Source of the DNA: Streptomyces sp. NBC_00250
GTDB lineage: Bacteria; Actinomycetota; Actinomycetes; Streptomycetales; Streptomycetaceae
DNA length: 64,000 nt
Reading direction: 5' to 3'
Assembly (NCBI RefSeq): GCF_036192275.1
Contig: NZ_CP108088.1
Location: 5,209,501-5,273,500 of the forward strand
Under the pieces are notes generated by a model. It made no database searches, had not been told where the DNA came from, and was given only the letters and a program-made list of their open reading frames with translations. The translations under genes were made by a program, and so were the position numbers. This document shows, in pieces, positions 7,293-16,614 of this stretch (position 1 is the first letter of the stretch; each line of letters begins with the position of its first letter).

Positions 7293-8959
7293 ACCCCACC
7301 AGCCCGACCACCAGCCCGCTGTCCCCGGCTTTTGCAGGCCATGGGCACGTCACATTCCTCGGCGCAGGACCCGGTGACCCCGGACTCCTGACCCTCAGGG
7401 CCGTCGAGGCCCTCGCCGGAGCGGATGTCCTGATCGCCGAGCCGGAGGTGCTCGAGGTCGTTCGGTGCCACGCGCGCGCGGGGGTGAGCACGCCGGAGCT
7501 GACGGTTGTTGACGAGGCGTCAACAACCGCCGGTGTCCCCGTGTTGAGGGATGCGGCCAATCTTGTCATGGAGGCCGCGAGGGGCGGCAGGCGGGTCGTC
7601 CGTGCGGTGACCGGCGACCCCGGCCTCGACGGCAACGCGGGAGCCGAGATGCTCGCCTGCGCCGCCGAGGGCATCCCCTTCGAGGTCGTGCCCGGCGTGG
7701 CCACGGCCGTCGGCGTACCCGCGTACGCCGGTGTGCCGCTGCGTGACGCGCAGGGCACCGACGTGCGCTTCGTCGACGCCCGCACCGCCGACGAGCGGTG
7801 CTGGACCGAGGTCGGCGCCTCCGACGGCACCGTCGTCGTGTCCACCTCGCTCGACTCGGTGGCCGCCGCCGCCGGTGAACTGGTGGCGGCCGGCCGTAAG
7901 CCGGACACCCCGCTCACCGTCACCATCGGCGGCACCACCACCCGGCAGCGGACCTGGAACGCCACGCTCGGCACCATCGCCCAGGTCTTCAAGCAGGGCA
8001 AGGTCCTCCCCTCGCCCGAGGGCCACCGGCCGGTCATAGCCGTGGTCGGCGAGCGCAGCGCCGCGGCGCAGCGGGACCAGCTGTCGTGGTTCGAGTCGAA
8101 GCCGCTCTTCGGGTGGCGGGTGCTCGTGCCGCGCACCAAGGAGCAGGCCGCGTCGCTCTCCGACCAGCTTCGTTCGTACGGCGCCGTGCCGCACGAGGTG
8201 CCGACCATCGCCGTCGAGCCGCCGCGCACGCCGCAGCAGATGGAGCGGGCCGTCAAGGGCCTGGTCACCGGACGCTACGAGTGGATCGCCTTCACCTCGG
8301 TCAACGCGGTCAAGGCGGTGCGGGAGAAGTTCGAGGAGTACGGGCTCGACGCGCGTGCCTTCGCCGGCATCAAGGTCGCGGCGGTGGGCGAGCAGACGGC
8401 CGCCGCGCTCGTCGACTTCGGTGTGAAGCCGGACCTGGTGCCGAGCGGGGAGCAGTCCGCGGCCGGTCTGCTCGAGGACTGGCCGCCGTACGACCCGGTC
8501 TTCGACCCGATCGACCGCGTCTTCCTGCCGCGGGCCGACATCGCGACCGAGACGCTGGTCGCGGGGCTCATCGAGCTCGGGTGGGAGGTCGACGACGTCA
8601 CCGCCTACCGGACCGTACGGGCTTCGCCGCCGCCGGCGGACACGCGGGAGGCGATCAAGGGGGGCGGGTTCGACGCCGTTCTCTTCACGTCGTCCTCGAC
8701 CGTGCGGAACCTGGTCGGCATCGCCGGGAAGCCGCACAACGTGACCGTGATCGCGTGCATCGGTCCCGCCACGGCCAAGACCGCCGAGGAGCACGGGCTG
8801 CGGGTGGACGTGCTGTCGCCCGAGCCGTCCGTGCACAAGCTGGCCGAGGCGCTGGCGGACTTCGGGCTGCGGCGGCGGGAGGCTGCGCTTGAGGCGGGGG
8901 ATCCTGTGACCCGGCCCAGTGAGCGGCGTCCTGGCGCCAGGCGACGGCGGACCACGTAG
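7289..8959 (+). CDS. hemD: Fused uroporphyrinogen-III methyltransferase-like / uroporphyrinogen-III synthase
   Basis: Two-domain protein of 556 aa. The N-terminal part (about 18-250) is a tetrapyrrole methylase fold beginning VTFLGAGPGDPGLLTLRAVEAL. The C-terminal part (about 268-530) is uroporphyrinogen-III synthase (LVPRTKEQAASLSDQLRSYGA; FTSVNAVKAV; FTSSSTVRNLVGI), which cyclises hydroxymethylbilane. The TTG start at 7289 overlaps the hemC stop (TTGA) and has GGGGGAG 8 nt upstream. Several CobA hallmarks are weak: no YDRLV after the first motif, and GDPGLDGNAG replaces the usual GDPFxFGRGGEE. Methyltransferase activity is therefore doubtful. Last gene of the operon; a strong hairpin follows at 8973. 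Confidence 0.92.
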   Translation: MNPTSPTTSPLSPAFAGHGHVTFLGAGPGDPGLLTLRAVEALAGADVLIAEPEVLEVVRCHARAGVSTPELTVVDEASTTAGVPVLRDAANLVMEAARGGRRVVRAVTGDPGLDGNAGAEMLACAAEGIPFEVVPGVATAVGVPAYAGVPLRDAQGTDVRFVDARTADERCWTEVGASDGTVVVSTSLDSVAAAAGELVAAGRKPDTPLTVTIGGTTTRQRTWNATLGTIAQVFKQGKVLPSPEGHRPVIAVVGERSAAAQRDQLSWFESKPLFGWRVLVPRTKEQAASLSDQLRSYGAVPHEVPTIAVEPPRTPQQMERAVKGLVTGRYEWIAFTSVNAVKAVREKFEEYGLDARAFAGIKVAAVGEQTAAALVDFGVKPDLVPSGEQSAAGLLEDWPPYDPVFDPIDRVFLPRADIATETLVAGLIELGWEVDDVTAYRTVRASPPPADTREAIKGGGFDAVLFTSSSTVRNLVGIAGKPHNVTVIACIGPATAKTAEEHGLRVDVLSPEPSVHKLAEALADFGLRRREAALEAGDPVTRPSERRPGARRRRTT

Positions 8960-8972
8960 TCGGGTGCTTCTT

Positions 8973-9001
8973 CGGGGCGGGGCCTTACTCGGGCCCCGCC
9001 C
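8973..9001 (+). terminator. Terminator after rex-hemACD
   Basis: GGGGCGGGGCC (8973-8983) pairs perfectly with GGCCCCGCCCC (8991-9001) around a 7-nt loop, between hemD and hemB. There is no T-tract, which is usual for GC-rich actinobacteria. It suggests hemB has its own promoter. Confidence 0.75.
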
Positions 9002-9120
9002 CTTCGGCTTGCAGGGCCTGGTGGTGCGGGAGTGCGTGTCGTGTCCCGCAGCGGAGGCGGGAGCGCATGCCCACAAGTGGTCGGTAAAAGCACTCTTCGG
9101 GCGGGCGTAGCCTCGGGGTC

Positions 9121-10125
9121 ATGAACTCGTACGGATCCTTTCCCGGGGCGCGGCCGCGGCGGCTGCGGACGACGCCTGCCATGCGGCGGATGGTGGCCGA
9201 GACGCGGCTGCATCCCGCCGACCTGATCCTCCCCGCGTTCGTGCGCGAGGGGATCACCGAGCCCGTGCCGATCCAGGCCATGCCCGGGGTCGTCCAGCAC
9301 ACCCGCGACACCCTGCGGAAGGCCGCGGCCGAGGCGGTGGAGGCCGGGGTCTCCGGGATCATGCTCTTCGGCGTGCCCGAGGACGAGAAGAAGGACGCGG
9401 CGGGAACGGCCGGGACCGACCCCGACGGGATCCTTCAGGTCGCCATCCGGGACGTCCGCGCCGAGGTCGGCGACGAGCTCGTGATCATGTCCGACCTCTG
9501 TCTCGACGAGTTCACCGACCACGGCCACTGCGGCGTCCTCGACGCCGACGGCCGCGTCGACAACGACGCCACGCTGGAGCGCTACGCCGAGATGGCCCAG
9601 GTCCAGGCCGACGCCGGCGTCCACGTCGTCGGCCCCTCCGGAATGATGGACGGCCAGGTCGGCGTCGTCCGCGACGCCCTGGACACCATCGGCAAGGAGG
9701 ACGTGTCGATCCTCGCGTACACCGCGAAGTACTCCTCCGCCTTCTACGGCCCCTTCCGCGAGGCCGTCGGCTCCTCCCTCCAGGGCGACCGCAAGACCTA
9801 CCAGCAGGACCCCGCCAACCTGCGGGAGTCCCTGCGCGAGCTCGCCCTCGATCTGGAGGAGGGGGCCGACATGGTGATGGTCAAGCCGGCGGGCCCGTAC
9901 CTCGACGTGGTCGCCAAGGTCGCCGAGTCCGTGGACGTGCCCGTCGTCGCGTACCAGATCAGCGGTGAGTACTCGATGGTCGAGGCCGCCGCCGAGAAGG
10001 GCTGGATCGACCGGGACCGGGCGATCTTCGAGACCCTGACCGGCATCCGGCGGGCCGGCGCGCAGCTGATCCTCACCTACTGGGCCACCGAGGTCGCCCA
10101 GAAGCTGTCCGCCGCGCGCGGCTAG
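9121..10125 (+). CDS. hemB: Delta-aminolevulinic acid dehydratase (porphobilinogen synthase)
   Basis: Condenses two 5-aminolevulinate molecules to porphobilinogen. 334 aa. Schiff-base lysines are visible as [14 protein letters not shown] (Lys203) and [12 protein letters not shown] (Lys255). The metal-site segment reads [15 protein letters not shown]: Cys127 and Cys137 are kept, but the middle position is Asp129 where zinc enzymes have a third Cys, so the site is intermediate between the Zn (three Cys) and Mg (Asp) types. No ribosome site precedes the ATG; TAGCCT ends 7 nt before it, suggesting a leaderless transcript separate from hemACD. Confidence 0.95.
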   Translation: MNSYGSFPGARPRRLRTTPAMRRMVAETRLHPADLILPAFVREGITEPVPIQAMPGVVQHTRDTLRKAAAEAVEAGVSGIMLFGVPEDEKKDAAGTAGTDPDGILQVAIRDVRAEVGDELVIMSDLCLDEFTDHGHCGVLDADGRVDNDATLERYAEMAQVQADAGVHVVGPSGMMDGQVGVVRDALDTIGKEDVSILAYTAKYSSAFYGPFREAVGSSLQGDRKTYQQDPANLRESLRELALDLEEGADMVMVKPAGPYLDVVAKVAESVDVPVVAYQISGEYSMVEAAAEKGWIDRDRAIFETLTGIRRAGAQLILTYWATEVAQKLSAARG

Positions 10126-10156
10126 CCGGGGCGCGGCGAGGCTGGCCGCGGCAGGG

Positions 10157-10933
10157 CTAGTCCCACCAGAAGGTCCAGACGGGGCTGTCCAGCAGCCCCG
10201 TCCGGGCGTACTTGCGCAGTCCGTCGTGGCTGCCCTGGGTGATGGTGTCCGGGCAGAACGCGAAGTGCTCCGCCGCCACCGCCTCGGCCTCCTCCACCGT
10301 CCCGGGCGGGGCCGCCACCGAGACCACCAGCTGGTCGAAGGTCAGCGCGACGACACGGGCCCCGAAACGGTCCTCCCAGGACCGCAGCACCGCACACAGC
10401 CGCGCCACGTCGTTCTCGTGGTTCAGCGGTCCCGTCCAGCCGATGACCGCCGGTATGTCCGCGCTGCGCCGCGCCGGGACCAGGGCCGGGCGGGCGTCCT
10501 CCAGCCAGAAGCCCGGCTCCGTCAGCATCTCGGCGACGGTGGCCGCCGTCCTGTCGGGGTCCGAGTCGTGGGGCGGCTCCGGGGCCAGGCCCGGCCAGCC
10601 GGAGCTCCCGGGTATCTCGTCGGACGCGTTCGCCTCCCAGAACTCGGCGAGGACCTCGGCGGCGTCGTGGTCGGCCGGGTCGCTCATCCGCTCCGGCATC
10701 AGCTCCCACCGGTCCAGGCCCCAGTCACCGCCGAGCAGCACGGGCAGCAGCCCCGCCGTGCGGGCCGCGGGCCGCAGCGCGCTCCAGGCCGCGGGCCCCG
10801 CCGCGCCGTGTCCCGACCAGAGGTACGGGGCGCCCGCCGGGCCGGTGAGGGCGCCGGGCGGCAGGTCGAGGCCGAGGGAACGGCCGGTCGGATCGGAGAC
10901 GAGCTTGGGCAGCTGGTTCGGGATCATCGCCAT
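10157..10933 (-). CDS. DUF4253-like protein of unknown function
   Basis: 258 aa from the ATG at 10933. Soluble, with no signal peptide or membrane segment. Conserved-looking stretches include PVLLGGDWGLDRWEL, ADIPAVIGWTGPLNHENDVARLCAVLRSWEDRFGARVVAL and the C-terminal EHFAFCPDTITQGSHDGLRKYA, ending in SPVWTFWWD, the pattern I associate with DUF4253. Function unknown. Convergent with hemB. TACGTT ends 6 nt before the start, again leaderless-like. The open frame extends to 11332, but the extra part overlaps the next gene and looks non-coding. Confidence 0.75.
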   Translation of the reverse strand: MAMIPNQLPKLVSDPTGRSLGLDLPPGALTGPAGAPYLWSGHGAAGPAAWSALRPAARTAGLLPVLLGGDWGLDRWELMPERMSDPADHDAAEVLAEFWEANASDEIPGSSGWPGLAPEPPHDSDPDRTAATVAEMLTEPGFWLEDARPALVPARRSADIPAVIGWTGPLNHENDVARLCAVLRSWEDRFGARVVALTFDQLVVSVAAPPGTVEEAEAVAAEHFAFCPDTITQGSHDGLRKYARTGLLDSPVWTFWWD

Positions 10934-11041
10934 GCGGAGAACGTACGGGGCACCACTGACAACCGGAGCGAGTGGTGTTGCGGCACGGGGCGGCGCACCC
11001 TGGAGAGGTAGCCGACAGGTACCTCGCTGGAGGTGGTCCTC

Positions 11042-11314
11042 ATGATGCACACGCTTGTCGGATGGCATGTGGAGATGGAGTTCAAGGAAGAAGGCGACCG
11101 GACGCGGGCCGCGGCCATGGTCCGGCTCACCGACGGGACCGAGTTCCGGGCCCACGGCACCGCCAACCGTCACCCTTCCGACCCGGACCAGCTGAGGGTG
11201 GGCGAGGAGATCGCCGGCGCACGCGCGCTGATGGACCTCGCCTCCCAGCTGCTCCAGAAGGCCCACACGGAGATCGACGAGGTGTCGGGCCGGACCTCGC
11301 ACACCATCCGTTGA
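11042..11314 (+). CDS. DUF1876 (dsRBD-like) small protein
   Basis: 90-aa soluble protein beginning MMHTLVGWHVEMEFKEEGDRTRAAAMVRLTDGTEFRAHGTANRHPSDP (quoted in part by motif: GW-VEMEF, DGTEFRAHG, VGEEIAGARAL). Confidence 0.
   Translation: MMHTLVGWHVEMEFKEEGDRTRAAAMVRLTDGTEFRAHGTANRHPSDPDQLRVGEEIAGARALMDLASQLLQKAHTEIDEVSGRTSHTIR
11042..11314 (+). CDS. DUF1876 family small protein (dsRBD-like fold)
   Basis: 90-aa soluble protein. Key stretches are WHVEMEF, AAAMVRLTDGTEFRAHG, VGEEIAGARALMDLASQLL and an ending of HTIR, typical of DUF1876 proteins that are common and often multicopy in Streptomyces. Function unknown; the fold is thought to resemble double-stranded-RNA-binding domains. GGAGG at 11029-11033 supports the ATG at 11042 (8-nt spacing) over the ATG at 11045 or the GTG at 11033. 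It ends right at a bidirectional hairpin shared with argS. This entry supersedes the zero-confidence draft entry with the same coordinates. Confidence 0.82.
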   Translation: MMHTLVGWHVEMEFKEEGDRTRAAAMVRLTDGTEFRAHGTANRHPSDPDQLRVGEEIAGARALMDLASQLLQKAHTEIDEVSGRTSHTIR

Positions 11315-11317
11315 CGA

Positions 11318-11355
11318 CGAAGCCCCCGGCACGGTGATCCGTACCAGGGGCTTCG
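11318..11355. terminator. Bidirectional terminator between DUF1876 gene and argS
   Basis: CGAAGCCCC (11318-11326) pairs perfectly with GGGGCTTCG (11347-11355). The intervening 20 nt form a second stem (GGCACGG with CCGTACC, one mismatch). It serves two convergent genes. Confidence 0.8.
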
Positions 11356-11365
11356 CCTCGGAGCG

Positions 11366-13132
11366 TCAGAGGCGCTCGGGCGTCCTGATGCCCAGGAGCG
11401 CCATGCCCTGGTGCAGGGTGCGGGCGGTCAGCTCGCACAGGAAGAGGCGGTTCTCCACCTGCTCCGGGGTGTCCGCCTTGAGGACGGGGCACTCCGAGTA
11501 GAACGTCGTGTAGTGCGAGGCCAGCTGGTAGAGGTACGCGGCCAGCTTGTGCGGGGCGTACTCCGCGGCCGTCTCGGCGATCAGCTCGCCGAAGGCGTCC
11601 AGGTGCAGGCCGAGAGCGCGCTCGGAGGGAGCCAGGGCCAGCTCGGGGTGGGCGGCCGGCTTGGCGTCGCCCGCCTTGCGGAGGATCGACTGGATACGGG
11701 CGTACGCGTACTGCAGGTACACCGAGGTGTCGCCGTTCAGCGAGACCATCTGGTCCAGGTCGAACTTGTAGTCGCGGGCTGCCGAGGTCGACAGGTCCGC
11801 GTACTTCACCGCGCCGATGCCCACCTGGGTACCGCGCTCGGAGATCTCCTCCTCCGTGAGGTCCAGGGCCTTCTCGCGGACGACGGCCGAGGCCCGGTCG
11901 ATCGCCTCGTCCAGCAGGTCCACCAGCCGGACCGTCTCGCCCTCACGGGTCTTGAACGGCTTGCCGTCCTTGCCGAGGACCGTGCCGAAGGCCAGCTGGA
12001 CGGCCTTCACGTCCTCGTTCAGCCAGCCGGCCCGGCGGGCCGTCTCGAAGACCATCTTGAAGTGCAGCGACTGACGGGCGTCGACCACGTACAGCAGGGA
12101 CGTCGCCTTCAGGTTCTGCACCCGGTCGCGGATCGCGGACAGGTCCGTCGCCGCGTAGCCGAAGCCGCCGTCGGACTTCTGGACGATCAGCGGGGTCGGA
12201 TTGCCGTCCGGGCCCTTCACGTCGTCGAAGAACACGCACAGCGCGCCCTCGGAGCGGACGGCGACGCCCGACTCCTCCAGGATGCGGCAGGTCTCCACCA
12301 GCATGTCGTTGTAGCCGGACTCGCCGACGACGTCGCCGTCCCGGATGTCCATGTCGAGCTTGTCGAAGACCGAGTAGAAGTAGATCTTCGACTCGTCGAC
12401 GAACCGCTGCCAGAGCGCGAGCGTCTCCTCGTCGCCGGCCTGCAGGTCCACCACGCGGGCGCGGGCCCGGGTCTTGAACTCCTCGTCGGAGTCGAAGAGG
12501 GCGCGCGAGGCCTTGTAGAGCCGGTTCAGGTTCGACATGGCCTCCTCACCGGAGACCTCGGCGCCGTCCTCGGCCTTGTGGTCCAGCTCGTGCGGGTGCT
12601 CGATCAGGTACTGGATGAGCATGCCGAACTGGGTGCCCCAGTCGCCGATGTGGTGGCGGCGGACGACGCTCTCGCCGGTGAACTCCAGGATCTCGACCAT
12701 CGCGGCGCCGATCACGGCGGAGCGCAGGTGACCGACGTGCATCTCCTTCGCCACGTTCGGCTGGGCGTAGTCGATGACCGTCGTGCCCGCCGACTCGTTG
12801 AACGGCACGCCGAGCCGGGCGTCGGCCGCGCGGGCCGCGAGGGTCCGCACGATCGCCGCGTCCGTGACCGTGATGTTCAGGAAGCCGGGGCCCGACACCT
12901 CGATCTCCGCCAGGACGTCGTTCTCCGGGATCGCGGCGACGACCCGGGTCGCCAGCTCACGCGGGTTGCCCTTGAGCTGCTTGGCCAGTGCCAGGATGCC
13001 GTTGGCCTGGAAGTCGGCCCGGTCGCTTCGTCGCAGCAGCGGGTCGGCGGACGCGGCGTCCGGCAGGGCTGCCGAGAGGCCGTCCGCGAGGCGCTGCTGC
13101 ACGGTCGAAGCGAGGGAAGGGACCGAGGCCAT
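11366..13132 (-). CDS. argS: Arginyl-tRNA synthetase
   Basis: Class I aminoacyl-tRNA synthetase charging tRNA(Arg). 588 aa. It has an N-terminal Add1-type tRNA-elbow domain (about 1-110), catalytic core with the HIGH-type motif HVGH at 132-135 ([13 protein letters not shown]), [15 protein letters not shown], and a helical anticodon-binding DALR-type C-terminal domain ([15 protein letters not shown] onward) ending ...IRTPERL. As in many ArgRS, a canonical KMSKS is replaced ([15 protein letters not shown]). It is divergent from lysS, so two synthetase genes share one intergenic promoter region (13133-13315). Confidence 0.96.
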   Translation of the reverse strand: MASVPSLASTVQQRLADGLSAALPDAASADPLLRRSDRADFQANGILALAKQLKGNPRELATRVVAAIPENDVLAEIEVSGPGFLNITVTDAAIVRTLAARAADARLGVPFNESAGTTVIDYAQPNVAKEMHVGHLRSAVIGAAMVEILEFTGESVVRRHHIGDWGTQFGMLIQYLIEHPHELDHKAEDGAEVSGEEAMSNLNRLYKASRALFDSDEEFKTRARARVVDLQAGDEETLALWQRFVDESKIYFYSVFDKLDMDIRDGDVVGESGYNDMLVETCRILEESGVAVRSEGALCVFFDDVKGPDGNPTPLIVQKSDGGFGYAATDLSAIRDRVQNLKATSLLYVVDARQSLHFKMVFETARRAGWLNEDVKAVQLAFGTVLGKDGKPFKTREGETVRLVDLLDEAIDRASAVVREKALDLTEEEISERGTQVGIGAVKYADLSTSAARDYKFDLDQMVSLNGDTSVYLQYAYARIQSILRKAGDAKPAAHPELALAPSERALGLHLDAFGELIAETAAEYAPHKLAAYLYQLASHYTTFYSECPVLKADTPEQVENRLFLCELTARTLHQGMALLGIRTPERL

Positions 13133-13315
13133 GAGCTTCCGTTCCTGTTGAGTTCGGGGAGTTCTGCGCGTCTAAATCGCTTGTCAAGTGTCCCATGGGC
13201 GCGCAACGTGATTTCCCCGCCTGTGGACAACCTCGGAGAGTGCTCTTCCGTCTGGGAGAATGGCTCACGTAGGGCCCTCAGGCAGAACCCCACCAGGAAG
13301 AAGGACGTACCGACC

Positions 13316-15040
13316 GTGGCTCAGAGCAGCACAGAGACCGACTGGGTCTCCCGTTTCGCGGACGAGGTCATCGCCGAGTCGGAGCGACGTGCGCCTGGCA
13401 AACCGGTCGTCGTCGCCTCCGGCCTCTCTCCGTCCGGCCCGATCCACCTCGGCAACCTCCGCGAGGTCATGACCCCGCATCTGGTCGCCGACGAGATCCG
13501 CCGCCGCGGGCACGAGGTCAGGCACCTGATCTCCTGGGACGACTACGACCGCTACCGCAAGGTGCCCAACGGCATCGACGGCATCGACGCGTCCTGGGCC
13601 GAGCACATCGGCAAGCCGCTGACCTCGGTTCCGGCCCCCGCCGGCTCGCCCCACCCGAACTGGGCCGAGCACTTCAAGGCCGCCATGGTCGAGGCGCTGG
13701 CCGAGCTGGGCGTCGAGTACGACCCGATCAGCCAGACCGAGCAGTACACCGCGGGCACCTACCGCGAGCAGGTCCTGCACGCCATGAAGCACCGCGGCGA
13801 CATCGACGCCATCCTCGACCAGTACCGGACGAAGAAGGCGCCGAAGAAGCAGTCGCAGAAGCCGGTCGACGAGGCCGAGCTGGAGGCCGAGGAGGGCTCC
13901 GGCGCGGCGAGCGAGGACGACGGCTCCGGCGGCTCCTCGGGCTACTTCCCGTACAAGCCGTACTGCGGGCAGTGCGAGAAGGACCTGACCACGGTCACCT
14001 CGTACGACGACGACACCACCGAGCTGGCCTACACCTGCACCAACTGCGGCTTCGGCGAGACCGTGAAGCTGAGCGAGTTCAACCGCGGCAAGCTGGTCTG
14101 GAAGGTCGACTGGCCGATGCGCTGGGCCTTCGAGGGCGTCATCTTCGAGCCCTCGGGCGTCGACCACTCCTCGCCCGGTTCGTCGTTCGTCGTCGGCGGC
14201 CAGATCGTCCGCGACATCTTCGACGGCGTCCAGCCGATCGGCCCGATGTACGCCTTCGTCGGCATCAGCGGCATGGCCAAGATGTCCTCGTCGCGCGGTG
14301 GCGTCCCCACCGCCGCCGACGCCCTGAAGATCATGGAAGCGCCGCTGCTGCGCTGGCTGTACGCGCGCCGCAAGCCCAACCAGTCCTTCAAGATCGCCTT
14401 CGACCAGGAGATCCAGCGGCTCTACGACGAGTGGGACAAGCTGGAGGCCAAGGTCGCCGACGGCTCCGTGCTGCCCGCCGACGCCGCCGCCCACACCCGC
14501 GCCGCCCGGACGGCCGCCGGTGAGCTGCCGCGGACCCCGCGCCCGCTCCCGTACCGCACGCTCGCCTCGGTCATGGACATCACCGCCGGCCACGACGAGC
14601 AGACCCTGCGGATCCTGACCGAACTCGACCCCGAGAACCCGGTCACCTCCCTCGACGAGGTCCGGCCGCGACTCGACCGCGCCGAGAACTGGATCACCAG
14701 CCAGGTCCCGGCCGACCAGCGCACCATCGTCCGCGAGGCGCCCGACGCCGAGCTCCTCGGCTCCCTGGACGACGAGGGCCGCGAGTCGCTCCGCCTGCTC
14801 CTGGAGGGCCTCGACAGCCACTGGTCGCTCGACGGGCTCACCACGCTCGTCTACGGCGTCCCGAAGGTCATGGCCGGTCTCGACCCCGAGGCCAAGCCGA
14901 CGCCCGAGTTGAAGCTCGCGCAGCGCGCGTTCTTCGCCCTGCTGTACAAGCTCCTGGTCAGCCGGGAGACCGGGCCGCGACTGCCCACGCTACTGCTCGC
15001 CGTGGGCGCGGACCGGGTGAGGAAGCTGCTCGGCGCGTGA
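13316..15040 (+). CDS. lysS: Class I lysyl-tRNA synthetase
   Basis: Archaeal-type (class I) LysRS, 574 aa, charging tRNA(Lys). The HIGH motif appears as SGPIHLGNLRE (HLGN at 44-47) and KMSKS as GMAKMSSSRGG (322-326). A zinc-ribbon-like insertion has Cys217/Cys220 (CGQC) and Cys241/Cys244 (CTNC). A charged low-complexity linker (about 176-213, rich in Lys, Glu, Ser, Gly) precedes it. The GTG at 13316 follows AAGGAC at 13301; the much longer open frame upstream is the argS antisense. Most bacteria use class II LysRS. Streptomyces often have both, so this may be one of two lysine enzymes. Confidence 0.93.
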   Translation: MAQSSTETDWVSRFADEVIAESERRAPGKPVVVASGLSPSGPIHLGNLREVMTPHLVADEIRRRGHEVRHLISWDDYDRYRKVPNGIDGIDASWAEHIGKPLTSVPAPAGSPHPNWAEHFKAAMVEALAELGVEYDPISQTEQYTAGTYREQVLHAMKHRGDIDAILDQYRTKKAPKKQSQKPVDEAELEAEEGSGAASEDDGSGGSSGYFPYKPYCGQCEKDLTTVTSYDDDTTELAYTCTNCGFGETVKLSEFNRGKLVWKVDWPMRWAFEGVIFEPSGVDHSSPGSSFVVGGQIVRDIFDGVQPIGPMYAFVGISGMAKMSSSRGGVPTAADALKIMEAPLLRWLYARRKPNQSFKIAFDQEIQRLYDEWDKLEAKVADGSVLPADAAAHTRAARTAAGELPRTPRPLPYRTLASVMDITAGHDEQTLRILTELDPENPVTSLDEVRPRLDRAENWITSQVPADQRTIVREAPDAELLGSLDDEGRESLRLLLEGLDSHWSLDGLTTLVYGVPKVMAGLDPEAKPTPELKLAQRAFFALLYKLLVSRETGPRLPTLLLAVGADRVRKLLGA

Positions 15041-15065
15041 GCGTGCGTCGGTGAGTCGAGTGTGT

Positions 15066-15104
15066 GAAAGGGCCGCCACCCGGATGCCGGGTGGCGGCCC
15101 TTTC
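15066..15104. terminator. Strong bidirectional terminator after lysS
   Basis: Perfect 18-bp stem (15066-15083 with 15087-15104) and a 3-nt loop. GAAAGGGCC at one end and GGCCCTTTC at the other give a short A/T-rich foot in both directions. It separates lysS from the convergent DUF2637 gene. Confidence 0.92.
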
Positions 15105-15121
15105 CCATGGCTTCGGGTGTG

Positions 15122-16441
15122 TCAGGGGGTGTCGAAGTCGGCCATCTCCTGCTGGATGCGCTGCTCGATCCTGGGGGCCAGCCGGCGCAGCAGATCGGTG
15201 TCCGGGAACTCCTGGAGGCCGTAGTGGTCCGCCACCAGCCGCTGGAGCTCGCCCTCGGCGGGGAACGCCTTGTTCTCGTGGGAGTAGCCCCACGCGAGCT
15301 TGTAGACCGTCTCCTCGAAGTCGTCGACCGGCTCGGGGTCGACGTACTCCGGGTACTCCTCGAAGCTCTCGACGCCCTGCTCCTGCCCGAGGCCGGGGAG
15401 CGGGAGGTCCTCCGGGCCGAGCGGGACGGCGACCGCGGTCGGCTCCAGACCCTCGACGTACTGGGGGGCGAAGGCCGTCTCGTGCGCCTCCGACGGAAGC
15501 TGCGGCGACTGGAACCACGGGCTGTCGTGATTCGGGGGCTCGCCGGGGGCCTGCAGCTGGCCTTGGCCCTGCACCTGCCGGCTCTGCATCGGGCCCTGGC
15601 CCTGGGGCAGCTGCTGCTGGGGCTGCGGCTGTCCCGGCTGCGGCAGCTGCTGCGGCAGGGGTGCCTGCGCCGCCGACTGCAGCTGGGGCTGCTGCGACAT
15701 CTGCTGAGGGAGCTGCTGCGCGGCGCCCTGGGGCTGCGGGGGCAGGACGGCCGGTTCGATGCCGGCCGCCGCGAGGCCCGCCGCGGCCGTCTCCGCCAGC
15801 GGCACCCCGTAGCGCGCGAGCCGCAACGGCATCAGCGCCTCCACGGGCGCCTTGCGGCGCCAGTTCCGGCCGTAGCGGGCCTGGAGACGCGCCTGGTAGA
15901 TCAGTCGCTCCTGCTCCAGCTTGATGACCTGCTCGTACGAGCGGAGCTCCCACAGCTTCATGCGCCGCCACAGCCGGAACGTCGGCACGGGGGAGAGCAG
16001 CCAGCGGGTCAGCCGGACGCCCTCCATGTGCTTGTCCGCCGTGATGTCCGCGATCCGGCCCACGGCGTGCCGCGCGGCCTCGACGGCCACGACGAACAGG
16101 ATCGGGATCACCGCGTGCATCCCGACGCCCAGGGGGTCGGGCCAGGCGGCCGCGCCGTTGAACGCGATCGTCGCCGCGGTCAGCACCCAGGCGGTCTGCC
16201 GCAGCAGCGGGAACGGGATCCGCAGCCACGTCAGCAGCAGGTCGAGGGCGAGCAGCACACAGATGCCTGCGTCGATGCCGATCGGGAAGAAGTAGGAGAA
16301 GGTGCCGAAGCCCTTGTTCATCGCGAGCTCGCGCACGGCGGCGTACGAACCCGCGAAACCGATCCCCGCGATGATCAACGCACCGGCGATGACGAGGCCG
16401 ATGAGTATCCGGTGTGTGCGTGTCAGCTGCATCGCGGCCAC
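15122..16441 (-). CDS. DUF2637 membrane protein with Gln/Pro-rich linker
   Basis: 439 aa. Four hydrophobic segments occupy the first about 130 residues (ILIGLVIAGALIIAGIGFAG, YFFPIGIDAGICVLLALDLLL, WVLTAATIAFNGAAAW, AVIPILFVVAVEAARHAVG), the DUF2637/SpdB-like pattern. A basic segment (about 145-205) leads to a long Gln/Pro-rich stretch (about 230-310), then an acidic tail and a C-terminal segment resembling a helix-turn-helix (EETVYKLAWGYSHENKAFPAEGELQRLVADHYG). Such proteins occur on Streptomyces chromosomes and on transfer plasmids (spdB); this copy's role is unknown. The GTG at 16441 is chosen because GGGAGGGG lies 7 nt upstream; ATG at 16432 is the alternative. Confidence 0.83.
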   Translation of the reverse strand: MAAMQLTRTHRILIGLVIAGALIIAGIGFAGSYAAVRELAMNKGFGTFSYFFPIGIDAGICVLLALDLLLTWLRIPFPLLRQTAWVLTAATIAFNGAAAWPDPLGVGMHAVIPILFVVAVEAARHAVGRIADITADKHMEGVRLTRWLLSPVPTFRLWRRMKLWELRSYEQVIKLEQERLIYQARLQARYGRNWRRKAPVEALMPLRLARYGVPLAETAAAGLAAAGIEPAVLPPQPQGAAQQLPQQMSQQPQLQSAAQAPLPQQLPQPGQPQPQQQLPQGQGPMQSRQVQGQGQLQAPGEPPNHDSPWFQSPQLPSEAHETAFAPQYVEGLEPTAVAVPLGPEDLPLPGLGQEQGVESFEEYPEYVDPEPVDDFEETVYKLAWGYSHENKAFPAEGELQRLVADHYGLQEFPDTDLLRRLAPRIEQRIQQEMADFDTP

Positions 16442-16497
16442 CCGCGATCCCCTCCCCGTCATTCGACATCTCGCGCGCACAGACTGGCACATGCATA

Positions 16498-16531
16498 CGG
16501 AGCCCGGCCCTCGGGGGAGGGACGGGCTCCG
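16498..16531 (-). terminator. Probable terminator of the DUF3558 gene
   Basis: CGGAGCCCG pairs with CGGGCTCCG (9 bp) around a 16-nt loop, in the gap between two minus-strand genes. It probably ends the upstream lipoprotein transcript. Confidence 0.6.
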
Positions 16532-16614
16532 CGCAGACGTGCCACTCTGTGCTGGTTTGTGACTAGTTGGTGGGACTAAATTGCCCCGGTCAATTGCCGG
16601 GACCGCTGGTGGGA

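Noticed and set aside
11042..11314. First of two feature entries for the DUF1876 gene, given with confidence 0
   Set aside because: A draft entry that should be ignored; the second entry with the same coordinates is the annotation.
11411..13315. Upstream extension of the lysS frame
   Set aside because: The extension is antisense to argS and has no domain content; the GTG at 13316 gives a normal LysRS N-terminus.
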